From: H2-BAC3 sp045863035
GTDB lineage: Bacteria > Bacteroidota > Ignavibacteria > Ignavibacteriales > Ignavibacteriaceae
Length of the DNA: 64,000 nt
Direction of reading: 5' to 3'
Assembly (NCBI GenBank): GCA_045863035.1
Contig: BTUV01000001.1
Location: forward strand, 161,987 to 225,986
Part shown: in pieces, positions 47,601 through 54,375 of the stretch
How the letters are laid out: each line of letters opens with the position of its first letter
How positions within the stretch are numbered: the first letter of the stretch is position 1
Notes under the pieces: generated by a model
What the model was told of the DNA's origin: nothing
What the model saw: only the letters and a program-made list of their open reading frames with translations
Databases searched by the model: none
Position numbers and translations under genes: made by a program

Positions 47601-50550
47601 CGTTAACGTCAACAAGCGCCCATCCTGTCGGCGGGAAGTCACCTTCAAAACCTTCACTATACGGAAGAGTACTTACCGTAAAAGGAGTAACAGTCAGAAC
47701 ACCGGAAACATTTGTAGTTCCGTCCCAGAATCCGCCGCCTCCGGAGTTAAAACCACCATAGGTGTATGGACCATTCTGTAACTGCCATCTGCTTGCATAA
47801 TAATATGTTCCGGGTGCAAGTCCAGATCCGATATCTGCTTTGTACTCATCATTATTACCTTGCTGAGCATTATAAACTGCAGGTATCCAGGTAGTCCATG
47901 TATTCGGGTTGGTATTTGCATTTGAAACACCAATCCATACTGTTATAGTAGAATCAGGGCCCGGGTTTGGGGTTACATTATTTTCCCAACCCTGAGTATA
48001 TATTGTTTCTGTGCTGCCGGCAACAATGTTAGCTGTGGCAGGCCACTGTAAGTTATGCCAATCCATGGTTATCTGTGGCACTTCTTCGATGATGATGTCA
48101 TCAAGTCCTGTTCCGTATGCACTAAAACTTGCATTGGTCATATCACGCCAGCGCAACAGTCTTCCGTTACCCGCAAAACCAGATAAGTCAAAAACTGCCT
48201 CAACATAAGCAGATTGAACAGATGCAGCAGCAAGGAAACCAAGGGTTGTCCATGTTGCACCATTATCAGTGCTCACCTCGAAGAATGTTGTATCATGACC
48301 GACAATAAATGGCGCCTCATAAAGGAAAATGTTTCCTTCATCATCAATTTTTTCTACAGGCGCCGGGCGTCCTGCTGTAATATCATCATCCTTCCACCAG
48401 AAAGTAATCTTTGCATTTGCAGGAAGATTAATCGCAGGGGTCTGAAGAATTGCGCCGTTTGTACCTGCACTATGATTATAAGCTACTCTTGCAGCATAAG
48501 GAAGCGAATTTGCTTCAGTTCCTCTGCCCCAGAAGTTTCCAGGATTAAGCCATCCGGGAGGGGGTACAACGCCACCGGTACTGTCAAAATTCTGTACATA
48601 AGGGAATGTGGTAATAGTGAAATCAACTCCTGAGCCATTAAGTTCGAGAGTATCAACACTTCCGGTTGCATTGTGGCTCACAACAACGAATGCTGATTTT
48701 GCACCGGTATCAGCAGGAGCAAACGCAACGGAGAAGTTTATGCTCTGACCAGCAAGCACAGTTGCCGGGTAAGTGTTATTATCGGTTTTGCTGAATGATG
48801 CAGCGTTTGCCCCGCCTAATGTAGCTGAGCTTACGATAAGATCTCCGGCACCGTTGTTAGTGACGGTGAATACCTGCGCGGCTGAAGTAGTGCCAATCTG
48901 AAGCGCACCAAAATCTTTGAATTCAGGCGCTACAGAATAAACCGGGTTAAGCGGAACTTCTGATACCTTAAAATCATCAATAAACGCGTCATTATCAGCG
49001 TTAGAAACGGTTGATGAGGCATAGAAACCCACACGAATGACGCCTGTATATCCGGCAAGTGATACTTTTTCGGCCTGTCCGGTATTTGAGATGACACTTG
49101 ATGAATTATATAATTTGATGATATTAGCAGGTGACCATGTAACACCATTGTCAGTTGAAATAACAACTGCAAGTGTATCATCCACCCCTAACGATACAGC
49201 GTTGGTGCCTCCGAAATTAGTTAAAGCAAGATTATATTCAATCTGCTTTACCGGACTGTTTGAACCAAGATCAATAGCAGGTGAAACCAATAAGTGTCTC
49301 ACTGAGGTGCCATAGATATTAACTCTGGCCGCACGGTCAACAGGCGATAAGACGTTACCAAAATCATCAGGTACCCATGTTGCGCTTACAAAAGCCATCG
49401 GGTTCCCATTCAGATATCCTGTCAATCTTGACCAGCCACCCGGTATCCAGGCATCTTCGAAATCCTGGGTTGACGTTAAATTAAAATTAACGGATGCCAA
49501 TGCGGGATCAAAGGTATAAGCGCCAACTCCGTTATTCGTAGAAAAAGCTACTACAGTAAAGGTACCGTTTCCGTTATCTCGAACAGAAACGTCTCCACTC
49601 GCATTAGTATTAGCATTAGTACCTAAACGTGAGGTCTGAGCCACCGGTACCGCAACCGAGTCATTTACTAATTCAAGTATTCTAACTCTTTCATAAAATG
49701 AAGTTGTTGTGCCAATAGCAGTCGCATTGCCATTATGATAGACAGCCAGAAATTTGCGTGTGCCTGATTCGAAATAGCGAACCGCATTACCGTTGGTCGG
49801 GGCGAAATCAGCATGGACAACCGAATAGAGAGAGTTGTCAGCTTTAATTCTGCGAAGGTTTTGACCGCCTCCTTTTACCCAATAACCGTCTAAGCCATTA
49901 TTAATCGGTGCAACTGAGCCGGCTGTTCCCGAACTAAGTCCTGTAATAACTAATTCCTGAGCAGAAAAAGTTGCTCCGTTATCGGTTGTGGTAAACTTGA
50001 CAATTTTGTTATTCGATGCTGCAGCCGCATAAATTGCGATTGAGTTATCGGCTGTGGAACCGACTACAGTAAATTTATCACCTAAGCGATAACTACCTGT
50101 TTCATAAGTTAAAGCTACAACAGGGTCAGCAGACTCACTTATCCATTTGTAAATTTTAAATGGGGTGGTTGCCGATGAGGCAGTAACAAGATTGCTTCCG
50201 AAGATTACACCGTCTGAAGAGACTTCAAGATCGGTCAGCGTAAGCGTTCCGCCGGTTATGCCGTTACCGGATAAAACTCCGACTGAGTCTCCGGTGAGCG
50301 CATTAAGGATAATTCCTTTAGCACCGTCGGTAACCGTTGCCACGTAAACCCGCGGATTACTGTTAACTACTCCATACCCAATACCACGCTCATTATTTGC
50401 GGTTCCGATATAGGATGGGAGAGTTGAGGTTAATTGTGATTTTTCCCATAAGGGTGTCACCTGTGAACTTATATTTACCGACAGCAACGCTATCAGAAAT
50501 ATCAGTATCAGACTCCAGCCTCCTGAGAAACGACTCGTATGTGAGTGCAT
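44683..50550 (-). CDS. Giant exported multidomain protein with T9SS sorting domain
   Basis: The 1955-residue protein has a signal peptide (LILIFLIALLSVNISSQ). In order: a beta-propeller-like module (about 30-350), a cleaved-adhesin/jelly-roll part (360-530), a choice-of-anchor-D-like Ig domain (VYSVAPEFKDFGALQIG, 540-645), a second jelly-roll (650-830), a module from WHNLQWPATANIV (830-955), a third jelly-roll (PYSEGFEGDFPPTGW, 963-1115), further beta modules, a second propeller copy (1455-1770), an Fn3-like domain, and the sorting domain NYPNPFNPSTTIKFALPKDA from 1873. Start: ATG 50550, after GGAGG; the frame to 50631 lacks a signal. It is likely released or anchored on the cell surface. Ligand unknown. 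Confidence 0.9.
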   Translation of the reverse strand: MHSHTSRFSGGWSLILIFLIALLSVNISSQVTPLWEKSQLTSTLPSYIGTANNERGIGYGVVNSNPRVYVATVTDGAKGIILNALTGDSVGVLSGNGITGGTLTLTDLEVSSDGVIFGSNLVTASSATTPFKIYKWISESADPVVALTYETGSYRLGDKFTVVGSTADNSIAIYAAAASNNKIVKFTTTDNGATFSAQELVITGLSSGTAGSVAPINNGLDGYWVKGGGQNLRRIKADNSLYSVVHADFAPTNGNAVRYFESGTRKFLAVYHNGNATAIGTTTSFYERVRILELVNDSVAVPVAQTSRLGTNANTNASGDVSVRDNGNGTFTVVAFSTNNGVGAYTFDPALASVNFNLTSTQDFEDAWIPGGWSRLTGYLNGNPMAFVSATWVPDDFGNVLSPVDRAARVNIYGTSVRHLLVSPAIDLGSNSPVKQIEYNLALTNFGGTNAVSLGVDDTLAVVISTDNGVTWSPANIIKLYNSSSVISNTGQAEKVSLAGYTGVIRVGFYASSTVSNADNDAFIDDFKVSEVPLNPVYSVAPEFKDFGALQIGTTSAAQVFTVTNNGAGDLIVSSATLGGANAASFSKTDNNTYPATVLAGQSINFSVAFAPADTGAKSAFVVVSHNATGSVDTLELNGSGVDFTITTFPYVQNFDSTGGVVPPPGWLNPGNFWGRGTEANSLPYAARVAYNHSAGTNGAILQTPAINLPANAKITFWWKDDDITAGRPAPVEKIDDEGNIFLYEAPFIVGHDTTFFEVSTDNGATWTTLGFLAAASVQSAYVEAVFDLSGFAGNGRLLRWRDMTNASFSAYGTGLDDIIIEEVPQITMDWHNLQWPATANIVAGSTETIYTQGWENNVTPNPGPDSTITVWIGVSNANTNPNTWTTWIPAVYNAQQGNNDEYKADIGSGLAPGTYYYASRWQLQNGPYTYGGFNSGGGGFWDGTTNVSGVLTVTPFTVSTLPYSEGFEGDFPPTGWALVDVNGGTTWIKSNSSPNSGANSARYNYSGTLPGNDWLIAPSTTLQAGKTYRVVFYYKAQSASYAEKLKVAIGSAPIPDSLYTVLADLPSIINTTYQMSFATFQVPMSGNYFIGFQAYSLADMWYLFLDDVAIVEVPPVDYAVAEVKQLNAIPTFPSEAVNGLVKGEEELAVNPSSIGTGVASGLLNSTNIIYGNNTFTDNGLQVVGQGPTPFNVQANIPVSLDAYIVNAGLSTVPFTLNYSIAGVPGAPVERPGVAAGYVDTVNIGASVLNRGTVSTVVAITAAGDTINSFNNAGANHKTLVYPDSTIRNRYDNGQNLPNTFIGFSTNNISLWGAVRFTAQADVKLTNVDAYYRTEASSDSVMVGIWGPGATTSAPGPLLYVKKYGGDNYLSTGGAYVTLPLGDDAPGFQAGTDYWISLMFNSEIQFPLGAHNSPLTTPGRSFLSQDTGKTWVPLIVTTERAWFVRSVGVAWQLPALTTSWEKSKYKNNLPSWFSPSASTERGLGYGVVGGNQRLYVVSRNGGLNVRVVNAITGNDAGILDVTGIAGGTFPLNDAGVTMDGKIIAANLKVTALDTFRVYMWNDEATAPVKVVDYAPAQLVRLGDKITVVGDFSANTAEIWAASATAGIGKVYIWKMTGGAFNALPDSITLSDGAAGGSAAVGPIPGGGFYWNSGGNSAKRYAADGTLLGTVPGTVVATGTNAIRYVGSKADVEYFATYQYGAGNENGRVVGVPNADFANAFTYGITPSMGNNSNTGGTGDLEVRRNPDGTVDIFVLGTNNGFGLYHTTAEVPVELTSFAAAISGSDVVLNWSTASEVNNSGFSIERKAAGESFTSVSFVEGKGNTAELSRYTYTDKDVTPGVYTYRLKQIDFDGTFSYSTEVEVNVEIPGVFELAQNYPNPFNPSTTIKFALPKDANVTLSVYSVLGEKVATIINGSLKAGNHVVNFDATKLSTGLYIYKLEAGEFSATKKMMFLK

Positions 50551-50594
50551 TTTTCCTCCGAGAAATAAATGAATAGATTGAATGTAAAAGTTAA

Positions 50595-50611
50595 AACATT
50601 GTAACAATATT
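50595..50611. promoter_or_regulatory. Near-palindrome in the giant gene's upstream region
   Basis: AACATTGTAACAATATT has arms of 8 bases around one central base with one mismatch per arm. It lies 45-60 bases upstream of the ATG and could be an operator for a dimeric regulator. No function is known. Confidence 0.35.
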
Positions 50612-50778
50612 TGCAAGTAATACCGGATCAAAAAATCTTTTTATAGTGAATTCCGGGTGGATTGCATATAATAGTGTATAATTCTTCCATTGTCATCTAA
50701 ACGGCTGCATATACTCCAGAAGGAGAAAAATATCTGAAGAACCTGGTTCTATCTGTTTCATTTTTTTGTGAAATTTTG

Positions 50779-50786
50779 TACATTTG
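50779..50786 (+). promoter_or_regulatory. -7 box of tRNA-Gln
   Basis: TACATTTG matches the Bacteroidetes -7 consensus TAnnTTTG and lies 19 bases before the tRNA 5' end. The region 20 bases upstream is T-rich (GTTTC) with no clean TTTG, so the -33 element is weak. Confidence 0.55.
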
Positions 50787-50805
50787 ATATTAAATTAAAA
50801 AAAAT

Positions 50806-50878
50806 TGTCCTGTGGTGTAACTGGCAACACGTCTGACTCTGGATCAGAAGAGTCTAGGTTCGACCCCTAGCAGGACAG
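50806..50878 (+). tRNA. tRNA-Gln (anticodon CTG)
   Basis: The acceptor strands TGTCCTG and CAGGACA pair fully. The D-arm reads GTGTAACTGGCAACAC, the anticodon stem-loop TCTGACTCTGGATCAGA has CTG, and the T-arm is CTAGGTTCGACCCCTAG. The 73 bases end in discriminator G followed by CTC, so CCA is not encoded. CTG reads CAG codons. Confidence 0.95.
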
Positions 50879-50885
50879 CTCCCAG

Positions 50886-50914
50886 CCCCGGCTTTTGTCG
50901 GGGTTCTTTGTTTT
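50886..50914 (+). terminator. Terminator after tRNA-Gln
   Basis: A GC-rich stem (CCCCG / CGGGG, extended inward by a G-T and a C-G pair) around TTTT is followed by TTCTTTGTTTT. It begins 7 bases after the tRNA. Confidence 0.8.
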
Positions 50915-50993
50915 AAAGCTCAATTTTCACTCGATTTAGGTGTTTTTCGGCATTAAAACTTGGCTATTTTTGTGGTATTAAACCCGGTTCATT

Positions 50994-51860
50994 TTGCATT
51001 ATTTAAGACTATTTTTCACTTTTCTACTGTTTTTTTCCTCCTTCATTGTCCGGGGGCAGAAGATAGAGCAGGCAGCTCAGTTGCGTCTGAGTTTCACCCC
51101 ACTGATTTTTACACAAGATCAGAGTGGTAATTTTTACCTGATAGATAAAAATTCATTTGAAATAGTCTTGATCAGTCCGCTTGGCGCGGAAGAAAAGAGA
51201 ACCGGTGGCAGCGGGTTTGGTTCCTCAGAATTTATTGATCCGGCTGAAATTCTCTGGCGTGGTAATTATCTTTACATTCTTGACAGGGGGTCAAAATCGG
51301 TAAAAGTATTTGACCGGCTTCTTAATTTCAGAGGGGAGCAGAAATTGGGAAATGTTTTTTCGGCTTCACAAATCTCCGACCCGGCTTCCCTGACGGTCAA
51401 CTCATTTGGTGAGATATTTATTACAGACCGGCTGAGCCATACAATTCTTGCGGCTGATCAGTCTTTCAGGGAGCGGACTGACGTTTTTTTTATTGAGAAT
51501 ATGCCGGGTAAAAAGATGAGATTTCCCCTGAAAATTATTTCGGAGAAAGACCATATTGCAGTGAGAGATTCGGCAGGGCTTTTTATTTTTGACCGGTTTT
51601 TGAATTACCGGACATATATTGAGTTAAAAAAAACTGAATCACTGGCAGGTATTTCCGGTAACTTCCTTTTTATGATTGAACAAAACACCGTTATTCTTCG
51701 CGAAATCTCACAACCAGCATTAGTGCACTTTAGCTATCCAATTCCTGATATGCAGAATGAATTACTCCTTTCCCCTGTTGTAATCAATAAGCGCCTGATG
51801 TATATAGCAGGTAATTCGTTAACGATGATTAAAACAGATACAATACTTAATGAGCAATAG
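50994..51860 (+). CDS. Exported beta-propeller-like protein, unknown function
   Basis: The 288-residue protein has a signal peptide (LFFTFLLFFSSFIVRGQ). The rest has repeated strand units with a rhythm of about 40-45 residues: GNFYLIDKNSFEIVLISPLG, NYLYILDRGSKSVKVFDRLL, GEIFITDRLSHTILAADQSF, and DHIAVRDSAGLFIFDRFLNY. The repeats fit an NHL/six-bladed propeller, perhaps incomplete. The start is TTG 50994 (an in-frame stop lies five codons upstream and no ATG is available). No catalytic motif is visible. Its 3' end overlaps the next gene by 11 bases, so it belongs with the two membrane proteins. Function is unknown; a scaffold or binding protein is possible. Confidence 0.72.
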   Translation: MHYLRLFFTFLLFFSSFIVRGQKIEQAAQLRLSFTPLIFTQDQSGNFYLIDKNSFEIVLISPLGAEEKRTGGSGFGSSEFIDPAEILWRGNYLYILDRGSKSVKVFDRLLNFRGEQKLGNVFSASQISDPASLTVNSFGEIFITDRLSHTILAADQSFRERTDVFFIENMPGKKMRFPLKIISEKDHIAVRDSAGLFIFDRFLNYRTYIELKKTESLAGISGNFLFMIEQNTVILREISQPALVHFSYPIPDMQNELLLSPVVINKRLMYIAGNSLTMIKTDTILNEQ

Positions 51861-52359
51861 TTTACAAAGACTTCTTACACCGGCAATGGTGGTCGGTTTT
51901 GGTCTGGCAGCGCTGCTGAGCGCCTCGATCATGCAAATCTTTTTTATCATTCTCGTACCCGCTGCCGGATTCCTTGCCTCCAAGTTTGAATTCCGTCTTC
52001 ATCCCGAACGGGGCGAGCGTCCCTTTATATCTTCAATAAAAACCGGAGTTGCAGCCGGACTCTTTGCCGCGTTTTTTATGACGATTATTGAAGTAGTGGT
52101 GACCATGCTCTTTAAAACAAATAATTTCGTGGCAATGATGCCTGAGGCCATGAAGATAATCAGAGGACTGGGGCTTCCGGAGGCAGATCAGTCTGCTGCC
52201 CTGCTCAACAGTCTGATGGAGGATATTCAAAAAGATGGGTTTTCGGGGGTCTATACTTTTATTTATTTCATCAGCAATTCTTTAAGCAATGCAGTCTTCT
52301 GTATAGCAGGAAGTCTTTTATTTGCGTTTATGTATAAAAGAGATATGCAAAATCAATGA
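51850..52359 (+). CDS. Membrane protein, unknown function (DUF4199-like)
   Basis: The 169-residue protein has hydrophobic segments at about 9-29 and 28-44, then 66-88, and 133-161, so three or four membrane helices. It resembles small Bacteroidetes membrane proteins of the DUF4199 kind in its layout, but I cannot confirm this. Start ATG at 51850 lies inside the preceding gene and its end overlaps the next gene by 4 bases (ATGA), so the three are translationally coupled. No function can be inferred. Confidence 0.65.
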   Translation: MSNSLQRLLTPAMVVGFGLAALLSASIMQIFFIILVPAAGFLASKFEFRLHPERGERPFISSIKTGVAAGLFAAFFMTIIEVVVTMLFKTNNFVAMMPEAMKIIRGLGLPEADQSAALLNSLMEDIQKDGFSGVYTFIYFISNSLSNAVFCIAGSLLFAFMYKRDMQNQ

Positions 52360-52661
52360 TAACAGCATTCATATTTTTTGCTCACCTGTTTTTTATCCTG
52401 ATTATCTTTACGAAGAAATGGCAGGATGAAAATTTAACGAACGCATTCTTAAATGCCGGCCTGATTTCTATATTGTTTACTGTGGGCTGGTCAATGGCAG
52501 GAATTCCGACAAAGTATCTTATTAAGCCGGAAGGTTTCGGTGTGTATTATGACAGAGATGCTATTACGTTAACTCTGCTGACTGTTGCCGAGTACTTTTT
52601 TTATAAAATGTACTACCCGGAGTATTTTAAGAAAGCTATTGCAACCGGTACGGAAAAGTAA
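52356..52661 (+). CDS. Small membrane protein, unknown function
   Basis: The 101-residue protein has an N-terminal helix (TAFIFFAHLFFILIIFTKKW, 3-22), a second at about 30-50 (LNAGLISILFTVGWSMAG) and a third at 69-85. It is probably an inner-membrane protein with a basic C-terminal tail. Its last 26 bases overlap the convergent tonB-like gene. Neither its family nor its role is recognised; coupling to the previous membrane protein is the only clue. Confidence 0.62.
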   Translation: MITAFIFFAHLFFILIIFTKKWQDENLTNAFLNAGLISILFTVGWSMAGIPTKYLIKPEGFGVYYDRDAITLTLLTVAEYFFYKMYYPEYFKKAIATGTEK

Positions 52662-53286
52662 TAACTGCCGTTTGTACAACCTGATTTTGCTTTGAAGGAA
52701 GGGGTTCAAATCTCCATTGTCGTAATGATGTGAGTGCTGCGTTTTCAAGCCGGGTATCAGCTTTAACCAACAGAAATACACTGCCAACCGTCCCATCCGG
52801 CAGTATGGTAAACCTGATTCTTATATCAATATTTTTGTTTACCCCTTCAGGATAAGCCGGCAGGATAAAGCTGTATATCTTCCTTTGCCCCATGCCACCC
52901 CAGTCAATATCGTAACCGGTTGAGCCGCTGTCTGAGGTTTGGTTAGTATTGCTCTGATTATTATTCGTATTTTTATTTACTTCCGGTTTTTTTTCGGCTT
53001 CTTTTTTAACCGACGGATCTTCAGGGTTCTCACCCGCCTTGGGCAGATTTACATCATCGTTTTTTTCCAGTTCAGAATTTTGTTTCACTTCTTCGGGATT
53101 TTCATTCTGCTGCCCGGGCACTCCGCTGAACATTGAAGAACCACTGCCCCCAAAGCCAATTTCAATAAATTCCTGAATTTCTGTCTGAGGTTCTATTCTG
53201 TAAAAGAATAAAAAAAGAAACAGGAGAAAGTGGAAAAACAATGAAATGGTAACTGAGCGTTGGCGCTCTTCAGCACGGGTAGCCAT
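52636..53286 (-). CDS. TonB/TolA-like energy transducer
   Basis: The 216-residue protein has one N-terminal membrane helix (VTISLFFHFLLFLFLFFYRI, about 12-31), a charged, Asn/Lys/Glu-rich periplasmic linker (about 60-130), and a C-terminal TonB-like domain: YSFILPAYPEGVNKNIDIRI, FTILPDGTVGSVFLLVKAD, LENAALTSLRQWRFEPLP. It would carry force from ExbB/ExbD to an outer-membrane or periplasmic partner. It sits 3 bases after exbD and is the last gene of the six-gene operon. Convergent overlap with the upstream small membrane gene is 26 bases. The motor link is firm from context; the partner is inferred. Confidence 0.87.
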   Translation of the reverse strand: MATRAEERQRSVTISLFFHFLLFLFLFFYRIEPQTEIQEFIEIGFGGSGSSMFSGVPGQQNENPEEVKQNSELEKNDDVNLPKAGENPEDPSVKKEAEKKPEVNKNTNNNQSNTNQTSDSGSTGYDIDWGGMGQRKIYSFILPAYPEGVNKNIDIRIRFTILPDGTVGSVFLLVKADTRLENAALTSLRQWRFEPLPSKQNQVVQTAVITFPYRLQ

Positions 53287-53289
53287 AAA

Positions 53290-53697
53290 TCAGTTAAGAC
53301 GGTCTTTTTCAGTTTCGATAATAAATTTATCAATACCTGCTGAACGTGCCGCATCAATTACTTTGATTACCATTTCAATAGGTACGGTTTTATCAGCTCT
53401 GATAATCAGATTATTTTCTTTATCAGACTGTTTTAGAATCGAAAACTTCATCGGCAGTTCACTCAGAGCTGTTACTTCCGTCCCTATATATACAGTTCCG
53501 TCATTGGTAATAGTAACCGAAAGGTTAGAGGTAGTCAGCGGTTCATTGCTTTTTGAGCCCGGCAGTTTTACTTTAACCCCGGTTTGCATTACGAACTGCG
53601 AAGACAGCAAAAAGAAGATCAGCAACAGCATCACAATATCCGTCAATGAAGAAAAATTAAATGATGCCAGTGGTTTATTTTCAGTGCTGAACCTCAT
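53290..53697 (-). CDS. ExbD/TolR-family protein of the six-gene operon
   Basis: The 135-residue protein has the ExbD/TolR pattern FNFSSLTDIVMLLLIFFLLS with the conserved Asp in LTDI (about residue 19), then a periplasmic domain ending IDKFIIETEKDRLN. Together with ExbB it forms the proton-driven motor. It lies 2 bases after exbB and 3 bases before the TonB-like gene. It differs from the two ExbD proteins at 9-10 kb in its helix start (SSLTDI against TASMSDI), so the motor is a separate system. Confidence 0.92.
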   Translation of the reverse strand: MRFSTENKPLASFNFSSLTDIVMLLLIFFLLSSQFVMQTGVKVKLPGSKSNEPLTTSNLSVTITNDGTVYIGTEVTALSELPMKFSILKQSDKENNLIIRADKTVPIEMVIKVIDAARSAGIDKFIIETEKDRLN

Positions 53698-53699
53698 GA

Positions 53700-54362
53700 C
53701 TATATTTCCATCTCAAGTTCATCCTGATCAGGGGGCAGTTCTTTTCCCGTAAGAGCTTCTTCAAGACTGTCAAGCACGTCTGTTGAAATTACTTCCATAT
53801 CATTGACCAGTTTGGTAATCTTTGCAAGAAAATAGTTATACATTATCAGAGCGATTATACCTACTCCAAGACCAAAAGCAGTTGTAAGAAGCGCTTCCCA
53901 GATTCCGGCAGCAAGATCACTTGGACTTGCTGAACCTTGTAAATCCTGTATTTTCATAAATGCCCCGATCATTCCCGTAACAGTTCCCAGAAATCCTAAC
54001 AAAGGCGCAACACCGGAAATAGTTGCAAGCACACTCAGACCTTTTTCAAGCTTGGTAACTTCCTGTTTCCCCGCGGCTTCAATAGCTTCTTTAACGCGGG
54101 CATGACCAAAGCGCACCTTACGCAGTCCCTTTCTGATCATATTCGAAGCCGGAGTTTTTTCTGCCATACAAAACTGAATTGCGCCGTCTATATCTTTCTT
54201 TTTTACCATCGAGCGAATTGCGGCCAAAAATTTAGGTGCGTTCAGCCGCGCTTTGCGGATAACAAGATAGCGGTCAATGGAGATTGCCACTCCGATCACA
54301 GATGAGATCAGGATTGGCCACATGATGAACCCGCCTTGAAAGAACATGTCAAGTAAACTCAT
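53700..54362 (-). CDS. MotA/TolQ/ExbB-family channel of the six-gene operon
   Basis: The 220-residue protein has an N-terminal helix (WPILISSVIGVAISIDRYL), a cytoplasmic loop with the family's IRKGLRKVRFG and a C-terminal pair of helices: GVAPLLGFLGTVTGMIGAF and ALLTTAFGLGVGIIALIMY. This is the TolQ/ExbB pattern. It precedes exbD by 2 bases and follows the HU/SPOR protein gene by 13. Membrane topology and motifs fit a proton channel. Which of Tol-type or Ton-type work it does is open. Confidence 0.92.
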   Translation of the reverse strand: MSLLDMFFQGGFIMWPILISSVIGVAISIDRYLVIRKARLNAPKFLAAIRSMVKKKDIDGAIQFCMAEKTPASNMIRKGLRKVRFGHARVKEAIEAAGKQEVTKLEKGLSVLATISGVAPLLGFLGTVTGMIGAFMKIQDLQGSASPSDLAAGIWEALLTTAFGLGVGIIALIMYNYFLAKITKLVNDMEVISTDVLDSLEEALTGKELPPDQDELEMEI

Positions 54363-54375
54363 TCGTTTTCCTTAT

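Larger units (their letters stand above)
50551..50805. other. Intergenic region upstream of the giant T9SS gene and tRNA-Gln
   Basis: This 255-base spacer holds the divergent control regions of the leftward giant gene and the rightward tRNA. A 17-base near-palindrome lies at 50595-50611. The tRNA promoter's -7 box is at 50779-50786. I see nothing else with confidence. Confidence 0.5.

Noticed and set aside
48214..48633. 139-codon plus-strand frame in the giant T9SS gene
   Set aside because: Antisense shadow, Cys-rich by chance from complement of the repetitive coding region.
53246..53752. 168-codon open frame on the plus strand over exbD
   Set aside because: It is antisense to the exbD gene and reads only as a complement of coding sequence with no family similarity.
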